NCBI RefSeq assembly: GCF_030272705.1
Contig: NZ_JARFYM010000030.1
Coordinates: forward strand, 20,657-84,656
From: Rhizobium mayense
GTDB taxonomy: Bacteria > Pseudomonadota > Alphaproteobacteria > Rhizobiales > Rhizobiaceae
DNA: 64,000 bases
Direction of reading: 5' to 3'
Under the pieces are notes generated by a model, which saw only the letters and a list, made by a program, of their open reading frames with translations, ran no database searches and was not told the DNA's origin. Made by a program: the position numbers and the translations under genes. This document shows positions 52,568-60,896 of this stretch, in pieces. Numbering within the stretch: the stretch's first letter is position 1; every line of letters starts with the position of its first letter.

Positions 52568-54194
52568 TGACGTGACCCTTGCCTCTTGCTTCGGCCCGCG
52601 GCAGGTGGCGGACGTCGGTGGTCAGATGCAGCTGATTCAGGAGATCATCGACGAGGGCGCCGAGACCGGCGAGTGTCTCGCCTGCGCCAAAGACATAGAA
52701 ATCCGGGCGCTGTATCAAAACCTCGATATGATTGTCGCGGAAATAGGCGCCATAAGCGTCGTCCACATCCCGCACATCGGCGCCCGGCGCCGTGCCGACA
52801 TGGACGAACCAAACCCCGATTGCCTCAAGGCTCTCGATCTGGCTCTGCGTCAGGACGGATGCCGGATTGGCCACTGTACTGATCATGACGAAGCGGGTGC
52901 TCGGGAAGAAATCGTCAAAGAGCGCGACTTGACCGTTATGTTCGACCGGAGCCTGCAGGCTAAGCGTGCCGCTGATGTAGGTTGGCGAGCCCGTTTCGGG
53001 TGAAGCCAGAATGCCTTCGACAAGTTTCGGAAAATCCGGCATCGGCGGCATCCAGCCGGAGCGGAACCTTTCGTCGCGAAGGCGCGCTTCTTCCTGATCA
53101 AGCGTGCAGGGGACTTTGCCGGCCTCGAGCGAAATGAGGGTCCAGTCGCGCGTATGGGGCGAACGTTCCCGCTCGTAGGTATCGAGAAGAGAAGGTTCGG
53201 AAACGCCCCGGATGATCAGGTCGAGCTTCCAGGCGAGGTTCTTTGCGTCCCTCAGGCCGGAGCACATGCCCTGGCCCATGAAGGGCGGTGTTGTATGGGC
53301 AGCGTCGCCCGCGAGGAAGATCCGTCCCTTGCTCCATTGCCGAGCATGGCGCGCCTCGAAGGTGTAGACGAGCTGGCGGATGATTTCGACGTCTTCCGGG
53401 AACACGTTCTGTTCGGCCAGCAGCTGCCAAGCCATTTCCGGATTTTCGAGGTCAGCGCTTGTTTCGCCCGGCAGCAACGCCCATTCCCATCGGCGGTGGC
53501 GTTTGCCGAGCGGCAATACCGTGACAGGGCGCTGCGGATCGCAGATTTGGCCACAATCGAAGTCGAGCGAGAAGTCGCGCTTCTTGCGGGCGTCGACCAC
53601 GAGCCATTTTTCATTGAAGCCGAAATCGTCGCGCTCAATCCCGAGCATGCGACGGATACCGCTGTTTGCACCGTCGGCAGCTACGATGTAGCGGGCGTTG
53701 ATGGTCTGAATCTCGTCGGTAGCAACCGGGCGCGTTTGACCGGGGACCATTTGGGTGCGTGCGAGCCGTAGGGTTACGCCATCAGAATGCTCGGTCAGAG
53801 ACTGAGCCTCCCAGCCGAGCAGTTGGTCCACCGTTTCGGCCACTGAAAGCTTTTCGCCAAGGGCCGTTTCGAAAACCGGCTGGAACTGCATGTAGTCCGA
53901 ATTGTAGCCGGAGATGCCCTTTGCGCCCCAGTCGAATTCGAGCAGCAATTTGCGCTCAGCATTGACCCAGACATATTCGGTCGTGGGGTAGCTGTCCGAC
54001 AGCATGGCTTCCGCCACGCCAAGGGACTGGAAAAGGCGGACGATCTCGTGGTCGACATGACCCGCACGAGGCAAGGCATAGAGATCGCGGTGCTTTTCGA
54101 TGATGACCGCCTTCAGCTTCAGCTGCGCTGCCAGCGCGGCCATTGCGAGGCCGACCGGGCCTCGCCCGACGATGGCAAGATCGTAGTCTTTCAT
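52557..54194 (-). CDS. MhpA-like FAD-dependent aromatic hydroxylase
   Basis: A 545-residue class A flavin monooxygenase. Residues 10-15 (GRGPVG) bind FAD, the DG motif is VAADGANSGIRR (171-182) and the GD motif FLAGDAAHTTPP has Asp297. The length and the C-terminal thioredoxin-like domain (about 400-545, LQAPVEHNGQVALFDDFF) match 3-(3-hydroxyphenyl)propionate hydroxylase (MhpA) and related resorcinol or phenol hydroxylases. The start MKDYDLAI follows AGGAGGAG; an upstream ATG is unlikely. It heads the minus-strand operon with SMP-30, divergent from the ring-cleavage genes. The substrate is presumably a phenol carrying a side chain. Confidence 0.88.
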   Translation of the reverse strand: MKDYDLAIVGRGPVGLAMAALAAQLKLKAVIIEKHRDLYALPRAGHVDHEIVRLFQSLGVAEAMLSDSYPTTEYVWVNAERKLLLEFDWGAKGISGYNSDYMQFQPVFETALGEKLSVAETVDQLLGWEAQSLTEHSDGVTLRLARTQMVPGQTRPVATDEIQTINARYIVAADGANSGIRRMLGIERDDFGFNEKWLVVDARKKRDFSLDFDCGQICDPQRPVTVLPLGKRHRRWEWALLPGETSADLENPEMAWQLLAEQNVFPEDVEIIRQLVYTFEARHARQWSKGRIFLAGDAAHTTPPFMGQGMCSGLRDAKNLAWKLDLIIRGVSEPSLLDTYERERSPHTRDWTLISLEAGKVPCTLDQEEARLRDERFRSGWMPPMPDFPKLVEGILASPETGSPTYISGTLSLQAPVEHNGQVALFDDFFPSTRFVMISTVANPASVLTQSQIESLEAIGVWFVHVGTAPGADVRDVDDAYGAYFRDNHIEVLIQRPDFYVFGAGETLAGLGALVDDLLNQLHLTTDVRHLPRAEARGKGHVNAY

Positions 54195-54262
54195 GGTTGC
54201 TCCTCCTGTGCCCGCACCTCCGGCGGGCGACATGTCTTAATGGATAACACAGGGGCGTCGGA

Positions 54263-54297
54263 AAGAAAATATATTTTTATTTGACAAATATTTTCTT
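54263..54297. promoter_or_regulatory. AT-rich inverted repeat in the mhpA/FAH divergent spacer
   Basis: AAGAAAATAT-N15-ATATTTTCTT, perfect 10-base arms, in the 140-base spacer between the hydroxylase gene (minus) and the FAH-family gene (plus). It resembles the repeat at 51678-51714 (shared AAAATATATTTTT and ATATTTTCT), so one regulator may bind both, with the two GntR proteins as first candidates. Confidence 0.7.
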
Positions 54298-54334
54298 CTA
54301 GTCGATATCTATCGCATCACATGGAGGATGCATC

Positions 54335-55213
54335 ATGCGTTTTGTACGTTTTTCGCTGAATGGCGATGAGGGGCTAGCCGTTGAAGACAATGGCGCGCTG
54401 CGAGGGCTTCTTGTTTCCGATTCGGATTTTCCCGGAACGCTGGATGCGCTTTTGGCCGCGGGTGGAGCCGGGTTGCAGGCAGCCGGGGAGGCTTTGCGGC
54501 ATGGGAAGCTGATTTCGCAGGAGGCGATCCGGCATTTGCCCCCGATTTCCCGCGCCTCGAAAATTCTCTGCGTCGGCCTGAATTATCGAGACCATTCGGC
54601 CGAGTCAGGTTATGCCCAGCCAAAATATCCCACGGTGTTTGCCCGTTTCGCTTCCAGCCTGATCGGCCATCGCGACGAGATCGTCCGGCCGGTGGCTTCC
54701 GATACGCTCGATTTCGAAGGGGAGCTGGTGGCGGTCATCGGGGAGGGCGGATCGAAGATTTCCGAGCAGGACGGGCTTCGCCATGTCGTCGGATATTCGA
54801 TCTTTAATGATGGCTCGATCCGCGAATACCAGCATGCCACTCCGCAATGGACGATCGGCAAGAACTTCGATTCCACCGGTGCCTTCGGTCCCGTCTTCGT
54901 GACAGCGGATGAGTTGCCACCTGGCTGTGCGGGTCTCACACTCGAAACGCGGCTGAACGGGCAGGTGGTGCAGCGCGCCAATATCGATGACATGGTTTTC
55001 GGAGTCGCCTCGCTTGTGTCGATCCTCAGCCAGACGATGACGCTCGAGCCCGGAGACGTGATCGTTACCGGCACCCCCGCCGGCGTGGGCGCCGGCCGCA
55101 AGCCGCCGCTTTACATGAAACATGGCGATATATGCGAAGTTGAAATTGAAAGGATCGGCCTGTTGGTCAATTCTATCCGCGACGAAGTTGCTGCCGGCAG
55201 AGCGGCCGCCTGA
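54335..55213 (+). CDS. fumarylacetoacetate hydrolase family protein
   Basis: A 292-residue FAH-fold enzyme. Motifs: SKILCVGLNYRDHSAE, LDFEGELVAVIG (metal-binding Glu residues), YSIFNDGSIREYQ (Asp ligand), IGKNFDSTGAFGPVFVT and GDVIVTGTPAGVGAG. Members cleave C-C bonds in or decarboxylate ring-fission products, for example 2-hydroxy-hepta-2,4-diene-1,7-dioate isomerase. GGAGG precedes the ATG by a few bases. First gene of a plus-strand operon: FAH, extradiol dioxygenase, HisD-like, SDR. Confidence 0.92.
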   Translation: MRFVRFSLNGDEGLAVEDNGALRGLLVSDSDFPGTLDALLAAGGAGLQAAGEALRHGKLISQEAIRHLPPISRASKILCVGLNYRDHSAESGYAQPKYPTVFARFASSLIGHRDEIVRPVASDTLDFEGELVAVIGEGGSKISEQDGLRHVVGYSIFNDGSIREYQHATPQWTIGKNFDSTGAFGPVFVTADELPPGCAGLTLETRLNGQVVQRANIDDMVFGVASLVSILSQTMTLEPGDVIVTGTPAGVGAGRKPPLYMKHGDICEVEIERIGLLVNSIRDEVAAGRAAA

Positions 55214-55245
55214 TCTAGCCGAAACGATGAAGAGGAGGAGCTTCG

Positions 55246-56211
55246 ATGACGGCGATAATGGGCTATATAGGTGCGAGCCGGAGGCCGGGCGTGCTCGGCA
55301 TCCATTCCATGGATGGCTTCAACATCCAGGTTCCCGATCTCCAGGTCGCCAGTGACTTTTACTCCGCCTTCGGTCTGGACGTTCGGGAAGAGGGCAATGC
55401 GTTAGGCCTTTATACTCACGGTCATTCCCATCGCTGGGGAAGCCTGACGGAAGGACCGCATAAGCGTCTCAGCTTTTTGTCCTTTGGCGTGTTCGAAGAT
55501 GATTTCTACATGTTCCGCAAGCATGTCGAAGACAGCGGCGTGGCTCTGATTGATCCGCCCAAAGGATTTCAATCAAACGGCATCTGGTTCCGCGATCATG
55601 ACGGCAACATTGTCGAGATCCGTGTGGCGGAAAAGACATCTCCGAGCGAGAAGTCCGACTTCCCCAATGCTTCGGTTCCGGCCAATCAGGCGGGTGCGCC
55701 CTTACGCTCGCGAGCGCCGGTCGTGCAGCCCCGCAGGTTTGCCCATATCCTGATCTTCACGCGCGACGTCGACAGGGCGGTGGCTTTCTATTGCAAGGTC
55801 CTGGGTCTTCGTCTTTCCGATCGATCGGGGGATGGCATAGCCTTCCTTCATGGCGTCCATGGCAGTGACCATCATCTTGTCGCTTTTGCCAAATCCGATG
55901 CGCCCGGCATGCATCATCTCAGCTGGGATGTTGGTTCGATCAATGAGATCGGGCTTGGCGCCATGCACATGGCCGACAAGGGTTTCGCTAGGGGATGGGG
56001 GCTCGGCCGCCACGTCCTCGGATCGAACTACTTCCATTACGTGCGCGATCCATGGGGTAGCTACGCGGAATATTCCGCCGACATTGATTTCGTCTCTGCC
56101 GACTATGATTGGCCGGCGGCCGACCATGCGCCGGAGGATGCGTTCTACATCTGGGGGCCGACGCCACCGGAAGACTTCGCCGTCAACTACGAAAGCGACC
56201 GGCTGCGATAG
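55246..56211 (+). CDS. type I extradiol ring-cleavage dioxygenase (VOC family)
   Basis: A 321-residue protein with two vicinal-oxygen-chelate modules (about 18-130 and 163-290). The C-terminal module holds the Fe(II) ligands of the type I extradiol class: His167 (FAHILIF), His223/224 (MHHLSWDV) and Glu275 (SYAEYSAD), plus the active-site pattern NYFHYVRDPWG. It should open a catecholic ring next to the hydroxyls (meta cleavage), the step after a hydroxylase such as the divergent MhpA-like enzyme. AGGAGG lies upstream. The ring substrate is not identified. Confidence 0.9.
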   Translation: MTAIMGYIGASRRPGVLGIHSMDGFNIQVPDLQVASDFYSAFGLDVREEGNALGLYTHGHSHRWGSLTEGPHKRLSFLSFGVFEDDFYMFRKHVEDSGVALIDPPKGFQSNGIWFRDHDGNIVEIRVAEKTSPSEKSDFPNASVPANQAGAPLRSRAPVVQPRRFAHILIFTRDVDRAVAFYCKVLGLRLSDRSGDGIAFLHGVHGSDHHLVAFAKSDAPGMHHLSWDVGSINEIGLGAMHMADKGFARGWGLGRHVLGSNYFHYVRDPWGSYAEYSADIDFVSADYDWPAADHAPEDAFYIWGPTPPEDFAVNYESDRLR

Positions 56212-56262
56212 CACCCGATCCTGCCTTTAAATCTGTCATCTGATCAATCCACGGAGGCTATC

Positions 56263-57570
56263 ATGGTGGAATTCCTTAAGCGCGGCCGCTCGGCCGAATT
56301 GCGCGCCGAAGACCAGGCAAAAGTGCGCGCGACGGTCGAGACCATTCTCGCCGACATCGAAAAGCGCGGCGACGAGGCTGTGCGCGAATTGTCCGTACGC
56401 TTCGACAATTGGGACAGGAAGGATTTCCGTCTGACCGACGCCGAAATCCGCGCCTGCATGTCCGAGCTTTCGGCTCGCGACATCGAGGATATCAAGTTCG
56501 CCCAGGCCCAGGTTCGTAATTTCGCTGAAAAGCAGCGGGCCTCCATGGTCGACATCGAGGTGGAGACCCTGCCCGGCGTCGTCCTCGGCCACCGCAATAT
56601 TCCGGTCAATTCCGTCGGCTGCTACGTTCCCGGCGGGAAATATCCGCTGCTGGCGTCCGCCCATATGTCTGTCCTCACCGCCAAGGTCGCTGGTGTCCAG
56701 CGTGTCGCCACCTGCGCCCCGCCCTATCAGGGCAAGCCGGCTCCCGCCATTGTCGCAGCGCAGCACCTCGCGGGCGCCGATGAGATTTATTGTCTCGGCG
56801 GCGTGCAGGCCATTGGTGCCATGGCGCTCGGAACCCAGTCCATCGCCCCCGTCAACATGTTGGTCGGCCCTGGCAATGCTTTCGTCGCCGAGGCCAAGCG
56901 CCAGCTCTATGGCCGCGTTGGGATCGACCTCTTTGCGGGTCCGACCGAGACGCTTGTCATTGCCGACGAAAGCGTGGACGGCGAATTGTGTGCCACGGAC
57001 CTGCTTGGCCAGGCCGAACACGGGCCGAATTCGCCGGCCATCCTGCTGACCAATTCCCGTAAGCTCGCGGAGGAGACGATGTCGGAAGTCTATCGTCTCC
57101 TGTCGATCCTACCGACAGCGTCGGTTGCGGCGAAGGCGTGGGAGGACTACGGAGAGGTCATCATTTGCGACAGTTATGAGGAGATGGTGCGCGAGGCCGA
57201 TCGCGTAGCATCCGAACATGTTCAGGTGATGACCCGCGATCCCGACTACTTCCTTCAGAACATGACCAATTACGGCGCGCTTTTCCTTGGGTCTCGCACC
57301 AATGTCGCCTATGGCGACAAGGTCATAGGCACCAACCACACGCTGCCGACACTCGGCGCCGCGCGCTACACCGGCGGGCTCTGGGTCGGAAAGTTCCTGA
57401 AGACCTGCACCTTCCAGCGTGTCACGACCGACCAGGCCTCGGCGATGATTGGCGAGTATTGCTCGAGGCTCTGCATGCTCGAAGGCTTCGCGGGCCATGC
57501 CGAGCAGGCCAATATCCGCGTTCGCCGCTACGGCGGCCGCAACATTCCCTACGCCACGGCGGCGGAATGA
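56263..57570 (+). CDS. histidinol dehydrogenase homologue (HisD family)
   Basis: A 435-residue zinc-dependent NAD enzyme of the HisD family. Zn ligands Gln250, His253 (GQAEHGPNS), Asp352 and His412 and the catalytic Glu318-His319 pair (ASEHVQVM) are all present, with His359 in GTNHTLPT, so it should oxidise an alcohol via an aldehyde to an acid. Its place in a ring-cleavage operon, with no other his gene, argues against histidine synthesis; HisD relatives such as HpsN oxidise sulfopropanediol, showing that the fold takes other alcohols. GGAGG precedes the start. The substrate is open. Confidence 0.9.
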   Translation: MVEFLKRGRSAELRAEDQAKVRATVETILADIEKRGDEAVRELSVRFDNWDRKDFRLTDAEIRACMSELSARDIEDIKFAQAQVRNFAEKQRASMVDIEVETLPGVVLGHRNIPVNSVGCYVPGGKYPLLASAHMSVLTAKVAGVQRVATCAPPYQGKPAPAIVAAQHLAGADEIYCLGGVQAIGAMALGTQSIAPVNMLVGPGNAFVAEAKRQLYGRVGIDLFAGPTETLVIADESVDGELCATDLLGQAEHGPNSPAILLTNSRKLAEETMSEVYRLLSILPTASVAAKAWEDYGEVIICDSYEEMVREADRVASEHVQVMTRDPDYFLQNMTNYGALFLGSRTNVAYGDKVIGTNHTLPTLGAARYTGGLWVGKFLKTCTFQRVTTDQASAMIGEYCSRLCMLEGFAGHAEQANIRVRRYGGRNIPYATAAE

Positions 57571-57627
57571 GACCTGCGGGCGCCGCAAGGCGTCCGCTTC
57601 CATCGACTTAACCGACAGGACAAGACC

Positions 57628-58398
57628 ATGACGATACAATTGCCTGTGACACCCTCGCTCAGGCTTGACGGTCGCCGCGCGCTCGTGACGGGCGCGGGTG
57701 GCGGCCTTGGGCTGGCTGCAGCGACCGCGCTGGCATCCGCCGGCGCGGCGGTGACGCTCTGCGATCTCAATGCCGATGCCGTCGGCGCAGCGGCAGGCGC
57801 CATGCGCGATGCCGGCCATGCGGTCGAAACCCTGGTCGTCGACGTGACTGACCTGCCGGCCGTACGCGCGGCGATTTCCACCGGGCCCGAATACCATGTG
57901 TTCGTGAACAATGCGGGCACCAATCGGCCAGGGCCGTTCGTCGAAGCAACGCCGGAGAATTTTGACCTGATGATGAACCTGAATGTGCGCGCGGCATTCT
58001 TTGCGGCGCAAGCCGTGGCCCAGCGCATGATCGCCGCCGGGACCGCCGGATCCATCATCAATATGTCATCGCAAATGGGCCATGTCGGCAGTGCCGGTCG
58101 TTCGCTTTATTGCGCGACCAAATGGGCGATAGAGGGCTTCAGCCGCTGCATGGCCCTGGAGCTTGCGTCGCATAAAATTCGCGTCAATACGCTTTGCCCG
58201 ACGTTCATCGAGACGCCCATGACAAAGCCGTTTTTCGAAAATGAGGCGTTCAGGGCAGATGTGCTGTCGCGTATCAAACTCGGCCGTCTCGGAAGGGTGG
58301 AGGATCTCATGGCGCCGATCGTCTTCCTGGCAAGCGACGCTTCCGCTCTGATGACAGGCTCCGCCCTTATGCTCGACGGGGGATGGACGGCAGATTGA
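57628..58398 (+). CDS. SDR-family NAD(P)-dependent oxidoreductase
   Basis: A 256-residue classical short-chain dehydrogenase: TGAGGGLG (22-29), NNAG (94-97), catalytic Ser in INMSSQMG, YCATK (YxxxK) and the C-terminal DGGW. The active site is complete, in contrast to the SDR at 14597. It is the last gene of the FAH-dioxygenase-HisD operon, 57 bases after hisD. It probably oxidises or reduces a hydroxy/keto intermediate of the route. Confidence 0.92.
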   Translation: MTIQLPVTPSLRLDGRRALVTGAGGGLGLAAATALASAGAAVTLCDLNADAVGAAAGAMRDAGHAVETLVVDVTDLPAVRAAISTGPEYHVFVNNAGTNRPGPFVEATPENFDLMMNLNVRAAFFAAQAVAQRMIAAGTAGSIINMSSQMGHVGSAGRSLYCATKWAIEGFSRCMALELASHKIRVNTLCPTFIETPMTKPFFENEAFRADVLSRIKLGRLGRVEDLMAPIVFLASDASALMTGSALMLDGGWTAD

Positions 58399-58449
58399 AG
58401 GGAAAAAGGCCCGAGCGAGGGGCGGCGGCGGGGCATTCAGCGTCAATGT

Positions 58450-58715
58450 CTACGGGCGCTTCCGCTCGATGAGATCATTTCAGTCCTGGGATCCGGAGCT
58501 TTTCGGCGAAGTTCTCGACACTATTCGAGAGCTTGCCCGCGAAGGAATGACAATGATCCTGGCGACATACGAAATGCAATGTGCGCGAGAAGTATCCAGC
58601 TTGGTTGTATTCTTGGAACAGATGCGCCTTCTGGAACATGGTCCCCTGGAGCAAATTTTCGACGCCCCCGCAGGAGCGTACACGTGTCTTCCTCAAGCAA
58701 TTCATTGAGGCAGGG
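58450..58715 (+). pseudogene. remnant of an amino-acid ABC transporter ATPase gene
   Basis: The C-terminal part of a GlnQ/HisP-type ATPase is recognisable in broken frames. A segment DPELFGEVLDTIRELAREG is followed by MTMILATYEMQCAREV (intact genes have MVVVTHEMGFAREV) and PLEQIFDAP. The reading then shifts frame near 58670 to continue as ERTRVFLKQFIEAG. Upstream, the Walker B region (normally DEPTSALDPE) is read as DEIISVL with another shift. The N-terminal two thirds, with Walker A, are missing. It is therefore a decayed, truncated gene. Confidence 0.82.
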
Positions 58716-59216
58716 CGGATATCGCCAGCACACCGTCTAATGCAAGTCTCAATGTAATGCAGAAGCGATCCTCACTTTGCTGACGATGCGCAATCTTCGT
58801 GACTGAATATTACGGAAAGTCTTTGGCGACAGCCATGTTTGCGACATAAAAACTGTGGAATTGTTCGTGGGTTCAGGAGGATCGCGCGCGAAAACGCAGC
58901 CAAAACCTTGATCGCCATGTTGAGAGCATCAAATTGAGCAGGATGTTTTCTTTCATGGCAGTGTCCATCTTCGGTTGCATCGACGATCCCTTTTGCTTCG
59001 GCTGGATGATGAACGGGATGGTAGAGTGTGCGAGCTGTGACTAATCCTTTTGCTAGAGGTAACGGGCTAATTTCATTCTACTTTAAGTGAAATTGTTCTG
59101 CGAATGGTGAGGCACTAGCTTGCCGGGGCAAGACTAATCCGCAATGCCGTCCAGGGCACGGACGGGTGATTGCGGCTACTGCCGGAAGGACATTAGCGCG
59201 AAAACAGGGGGCGAAG
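58716..59216. other. 501-base spacer; no gene
   Basis: No supported ORF or RNA gene. It carries the promoter of the downstream GMC gene. Base composition is lower in GC than the flanking genes, as expected for intergenic DNA next to a decayed gene. It contains the dyad at 59069-59094. Confidence 0.5.
59069..59094. promoter_or_regulatory. dyad upstream of the second GMC gene
   Basis: AATTTCA-N12-TGAAATT, perfect 7-base arms, about 123 bases before the GMC start. It contains TTCATTCTA, which also occurs at 62530-62538 next to the LysR-type dyad, so the same regulator could bind both. Confidence 0.4.
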
Positions 59217-60896
59217 ATGTTTGCGGGTCCAGAGGTGTTTCACCAGGGTTTTGACGTGTGTGTCGTGGGCGCAGGTCCGGTCGGTATAGCCGCTGCATTG
59301 GAATTGAGCAGGCGCGGCATGCGGACCCTCCTTATCGAAGCCGGGCCGAAACAATCGAAAAGACCTCAGCAAAATGAAACAGGGTTCGACATAGGAGACG
59401 ATATCCATCACGCTGCGGACCAAGTTACTTCGGCCACCGGACTTGGCGGGACGTCCGAACGATGGGGTGGGCAATGCGTTGAGCTGGATGATATCGACTT
59501 CGAAGTAAGAGACTATGTCGCACACTCCGGCTGGCCCATTGCTCACGAAGAGATTTCGCCTTTCTACCAGCGGGCTCGGGCTCTTTTGAGCAGCAATGTC
59601 AGCGGCGAGCGATCGGAGCCGGAACCGGATGCTGATTTTCCGATATCCCGGGAAAGCTGGACGCGAATACGCAACACAGCGAGAGCCAACAGGGCTGAAC
59701 TCGCTTCTTCGAAGAACCTCTTCGTCGTCCTGGACGCGAGGGTCAAAGCTCTGGCATTCGACTCGGTGGAAGAGCGGCTGCATTCCATATCGATTAACTG
59801 CCGGGGCGGTTCGTACAAGGTGTGCGCCGACCGCTATGTGCTGGCCTGTGGCGGCAGGGGCAACACCCGGCTGCTGCTGAACCTCCAGGTCGCGTTTCCG
59901 CAATTGTTCGGCGGAAGCGATGGGCCGCTCGGGCGCTTCTACATGGGACACCTCGCTGGGCAGATCGCGCAGATCGAGTTCACCACCAAGGAGCATGCCG
60001 AACGGTATCTCTTCAAGCGAACATCCATCGGAACCTTCGTGTGCAATCGGTTTCAGCCTGGCCCTAAGCTGCAACGGGCACGCGAACTGCCGAATATCGC
60101 ATTTTGGCCGACGAACCGGAGGGCCGCTTTCGGTGAGGCCGACGCGGCGCTCTCGCTGCTATATCTCTGGAACAGTAAAAAAGCCGTCGTCCACAAGGCA
60201 ACATGGCGCGACGCCGACCGGTCCCGTTACTATAATGTGTTGCGTAACGTACTGCGCAATCCGTTTGACGCGAGCTATTCCGCGCTGGAGCTGCTTCGCC
60301 AAAAATACGCCGTGGCCGAACCATATCTCGTGCTGCGCATGCCAGACATGAGATACGGCCTTCGCTACCACGGGGAGCAAATTCCAAGCAGCTCAAACCG
60401 CGCCTTTCTCAAGCACGAGCAAGATGCGGACGGCCAGTTCAAGCTCGATGTCTCATTCCGATATTTGCCACAGGACATCAGCGGCACGCTCCAGGCGCAT
60501 CTCACCCTCGATCGCTGGCTCAAGGAGCGCAAAATAGGCAAGCTGATATTCGACACGGCACCCGAACGTCTTGAAGAGCATATCGATTCGCAAGCCAAGG
60601 ACGGCTACCACCAGATCGGGCTGACCAAGATGGGCGTGGACCGCAAGAACGCCGTCGTCAATCAGGACTGTCGCGTCATCGATGTCGCTAACCTCTACGT
60701 CGCCGGCAGCTGCGTTTTCCCGACGTCAGGACAGGCTAACCCAACGCTTCCCGCCGTCGCCTTCGCCGTCAGGCTCGCCGAACATCTCGTCACCGAGATC
60801 CGCCGTCAAAGCACGCCGGCCGCTTTGTCGGTGACCAGCCGCTCGGAGCCTCAAATGGCCGCGGTGATACGATCCGCCTTGGATGGCGCTGCTTGA
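59217..60896 (+). CDS. GMC-type FAD-dependent oxidoreductase (copy 2)
   Basis: A 559-residue flavoprotein. I start at MFAGPEVF, preceded by GGGGG; a GTG 51 bases upstream adds a weak extension. The FAD motif is VVGAGPVGIAAALELS, then LLIEAGP; conserved GTSERWGGQC lies near residue 84. The C-terminus has IGLTKMG and NLYVAGSCVFPTSGQANPT, parallel to the protein at 20773-22524 but with Gln in place of the GMC His (SGQAN versus SGHAN). That change at the usual active-site base raises a question about its chemistry. It ends overlapping a convergent LysR gene by 46 bases. Confidence 0.85.
   Translation: MFAGPEVFHQGFDVCVVGAGPVGIAAALELSRRGMRTLLIEAGPKQSKRPQQNETGFDIGDDIHHAADQVTSATGLGGTSERWGGQCVELDDIDFEVRDYVAHSGWPIAHEEISPFYQRARALLSSNVSGERSEPEPDADFPISRESWTRIRNTARANRAELASSKNLFVVLDARVKALAFDSVEERLHSISINCRGGSYKVCADRYVLACGGRGNTRLLLNLQVAFPQLFGGSDGPLGRFYMGHLAGQIAQIEFTTKEHAERYLFKRTSIGTFVCNRFQPGPKLQRARELPNIAFWPTNRRAAFGEADAALSLLYLWNSKKAVVHKATWRDADRSRYYNVLRNVLRNPFDASYSALELLRQKYAVAEPYLVLRMPDMRYGLRYHGEQIPSSSNRAFLKHEQDADGQFKLDVSFRYLPQDISGTLQAHLTLDRWLKERKIGKLIFDTAPERLEEHIDSQAKDGYHQIGLTKMGVDRKNAVVNQDCRVIDVANLYVAGSCVFPTSGQANPTLPAVAFAVRLAEHLVTEIRRQSTPAALSVTSRSEPQMAAVIRSALDGAA

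Noticed and set aside
56263..57570. hisD as true histidine-biosynthesis gene
   Set aside because: No other his gene is near, and its spacing places it inside a ring-cleavage operon; biosynthetic function is possible but less likely.
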